64,000 bases of DNA from Prostheceraeus crozeri (taxonomy: Eukaryota > Platyhelminthes > Polycladida > Euryleptidae), in NCBI GenBank assembly GCA_907163375.1, contig CAJQUW010005346.1:124001-188000 (forward strand), given 5' to 3'. The notes under the pieces were generated by a model. That model searched no databases. It worked only from the letters and a program-made list of their open reading frames with translations, and was not told where the DNA came from. Positions within the stretch are counted from its first letter, which is position 1. Every line of letters begins with the position of its first letter. The position numbers and the translations under genes were made by a program. Positions 62,399-64,000 of this stretch are shown in pieces.

Positions 62399-62794
62399 AT
62401 GACGTGTCAGTGTGAAATATGTTCAAATCGACGTCAGGACTTTACCAATGTACTGAAATCCCTAAGTTCAGGGATAGGATGTTCGAAAAAGAAAATTAAC
62501 CGTCATCTCGATCAATTGCCTGAGGAATATGTCAAGGATATGCAAGCACTCATGAGCAAAATGCGAGAGAATCCAGGGAAATTAACACCTTTACAGCACG
62601 AGTTTATTCAATCTTACAAAGGAATTCTCCGCAAATTTGTGAAACCACCCCCTCAAACTCGCAAATACTTGGGTCAAAAACGGAAATTTAACAAGAAACA
62701 AACTCCCTTCGCACAAGCCTATGCCATGGCATATCACGATAATCCAGCAGCTTTCAAACAAGCCTTACATGCATCGATCGGTTCCAAACACTAA
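62399..62794 (+). CDS. small cysteine-motif protein, copy in element 2
   Basis: 131 residues with the MTCQCEICSNRR start; only a few changes from 29846-30241. Confidence 0.7.
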   Translation: MTCQCEICSNRRQDFTNVLKSLSSGIGCSKKKINRHLDQLPEEYVKDMQALMSKMRENPGKLTPLQHEFIQSYKGILRKFVKPPPQTRKYLGQKRKFNKKQTPFAQAYAMAYHDNPAAFKQALHASIGSKH

Positions 62795-62797
62795 GTA
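62790..62797 (+). promoter_or_regulatory. late-type motif before the small membrane protein (element 2)
   Basis: ACTAAGTA, 30 nt before ATG 62828, overlapping the previous stop. Confidence 0.55.
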
Positions 62798-62827
62798 AAC
62801 CATACCCACGTCATCAACAGCGTCATC

Positions 62828-63190
62828 ATGGACACTGTTCAATCCATAGCGAACACACTTTCAACAGCCAACGGAGGAGATTTAAAATGTTCACTCATTG
62901 GTTCATTCAAAGAAACCCTATCACAATTCTTTACACTCGTCATATTCATTTTGGTTACCCTCTTATCTGGTCGAAAAATGATGAAAGATATCAAAAAACG
63001 TAAAGATAGTGGAAAACCCTTACTCGATGTGGAAGTCGTCAACTATGATATGTCCAAAACACCTATACTCAATCCCACCAAACCGCAAAATGAAATTCCC
63101 ATGAAATCGAACGATTTATCGAAGAGTGTGAATAAGTCACGTTCACACAGTAAAATTCCTATGAAATCAAACGATGTACCGAAGATTTAA
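62828..63190 (+). CDS. small membrane protein, copy in element 2
   Basis: 120 residues; same single hydrophobic helix (FFTLVIFILVTLLSG) and two IPMKSND tail repeats as 29450-29812. Confidence 0.7.
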   Translation: MDTVQSIANTLSTANGGDLKCSLIGSFKETLSQFFTLVIFILVTLLSGRKMMKDIKKRKDSGKPLLDVEVVNYDMSKTPILNPTKPQNEIPMKSNDLSKSVNKSRSHSKIPMKSNDVPKI

Positions 63191-63420
63191 AGCTTGATTT
63201 TCCCATGATATCGTTAAAAATACTACGGATTTGATGTGTTATTTTCCCATGATATCAATCGATTCACTGTGACTTTGAAGAACACACTCTGTTACAAATC
63301 CTCGTAAAATCAGGTGATTTATCGAGAATTCTGAGGTACTTTTCCACACCAAATCGACCAATGTTATCGTAAAATGACTCAGCCATTTCCCATGAAATCA
63401 AGCGTTATCTCGCAAATTTG
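63093..63420 (+). repeat. degenerate TTTCCCATGAAATC repeats (element 2)
   Basis: Copies near 63097, 63155, 63200, 63243 and 63387, with a weaker one near 63304; the first two are coding and the rest lie past the stop at 63190. Confidence 0.6.
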
Positions 63421-63482
63421 ACCTACAAAAAGGGACAAGTCCCGTACACCACCAAAAATGAATGATTCATCGTGAATTTGAC

Positions 63483-63558
63483 GGAGCACCAATCAGAGCA
63501 CTTGTATGCGTGGGCGTCAACCAATGAGAAGAAATTTTCCCACGATCAACTCTATATA
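63483..63558 (+). promoter_or_regulatory. internal early-type promoter (element 2)
   Basis: GGAGCACCAATCAGAGCAC (63483-63501), then CTATATAAA (63551-63559), with ATG at 63591. Confidence 0.75.
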
Positions 63559-63590
63559 AACTGAGCCATTTCAATCATTTTCATTCAGTC

Positions 63591-64000
63591 ATGGGTAAAC
63601 GTACGAACACGTTGGAAGCTCCTCTCGCGAAGAAGGTGAAAGTCACGTATTCGTCAGATACACCGACATCGAAGCCAGTCTTTGTTGAAGCGACGGAACC
63701 CTATTTCCATACGAATGGGAAAGCCGAGAAGAACTACCTTACCAAGGCACATACACAGTTGGAGCCTCTGTCCATCACACGTCTGGTATTAGGCAAGAAA
63801 TGGGGTATCACTGGATATTATCCCATTCGCGGAGAGAATGCGATGATGGATGTGATGGATTGGCAATCACGACGAGACATCTCAAAACTCGTGTTTGCCA
63901 CGGGATTTTATGGATGGCGTGCACAAACATACAATGACGCTGGGTACGGTTCCGATCAACTCTCCTCCCTCTTCATCATTTCTCAAGCCGTCTCACGCGA
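63591..64000 (+). CDS. unknown early-type nuclear protein, cut by window end
   Basis: N-terminal ~136 residues of the element 2 copy of the 28066-29049 gene (MGKRTNTLEAPLAKKVKV). Intact as far as visible, with scattered substitutions; continues beyond the window. Confidence 0.7.
   Translation, partial: MGKRTNTLEAPLAKKVKVTYSSDTPTSKPVFVEATEPYFHTNGKAEKNYLTKAHTQLEPLSITRLVLGKKWGITGYYPIRGENAMMDVMDWQSRRDISKLVFATGFYGWRAQTYNDAGYGSDQLSSLFIISQAVSR

Larger units (their letters stand above)
55740..64000 (+). mobile_element. Maverick/Polinton element 2, partial (runs off the window)
   Basis: It starts at AGTAGTACAGCC, which has the AGTAG terminus of this class, and shows the right arm of element 1 in opposite orientation: the same genes in the same order, mostly very similar. 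The outermost ~60 bp differ from the element 1 TIR. The other end is outside the window, so its inverted repeat and target duplication (candidate TCAGTT at 55734-55739) cannot be checked. Confidence 0.88.

Overview
The window looks like nuclear DNA of a marine invertebrate. It is AT-rich and intron-bearing, and it is packed with eukaryotic mobile elements: a Penelope-like retroelement, a CR1/Jockey-type LINE, a DNA transposon with 4-bp target duplications, and two large Maverick/Polinton elements. The species cannot be fixed from the sequence. No tRNA, rRNA, CRISPR array or confident host gene was seen.

Layout. 1-1612: unassigned. 1613-5154: Penelope-like element with 656-bp direct terminal repeats and a broken RT/GIY-YIG ORF, followed by 75-76-bp tandem repeats. 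5381-12062: mostly unassigned, with one 60-70-bp tandem repeat. 12069-37418: complete 25.35-kb Maverick/Polinton (element 1), with 221-bp terminal inverted repeats (one mismatch) and a perfect 6-bp target duplication CATGTG. 38275-42451: Sola-like DNA transposon. 45-54 kb: hairpin and tandem repeats, and a LINE (about 48.3-51.5 kb) bracketed by an inverted pair of dispersed repeats. 55740-64000: left part of a second Maverick (element 2), inverted relative to element 1 and leaving the window unfinished.

Element 1 carries the virus-like Polinton set: protein-primed-type DNA polymerase B, retroviral-type integrase with chromodomain, packaging ATPase, adenain-like protease, major capsid protein, penton/minor-capsid-like proteins (one with a collagen-like insert), and basic core proteins including a pX-like one. 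Less expected genes are a TATA-binding-protein-like gene after polB, a UBA-RING (BIR-less IAP-like) protein, a DEDDh-type exonuclease, and zinc-finger modules shared by three proteins of the same element. Several genes are broken by stops, frameshifts or an insertion, so element 1 is a decaying endogenous copy. Element 2 has different lesions.

Two promoter classes are visible. Early-looking promoters have GGAGCAC repeats and/or a TATA box; the TIR versions add E-box and AP-1 sites, and they face inward from both TIRs. Structural and other genes instead carry a short motif, about YTAAGT(T/A)A or CTAGGTAA, 24-31 nt before the ATG, often overlapping the previous stop codon. A virus-encoded TBP-like factor beside a second promoter class suggests, as a hypothesis, a temporally split transcription programme inside a Polinton.
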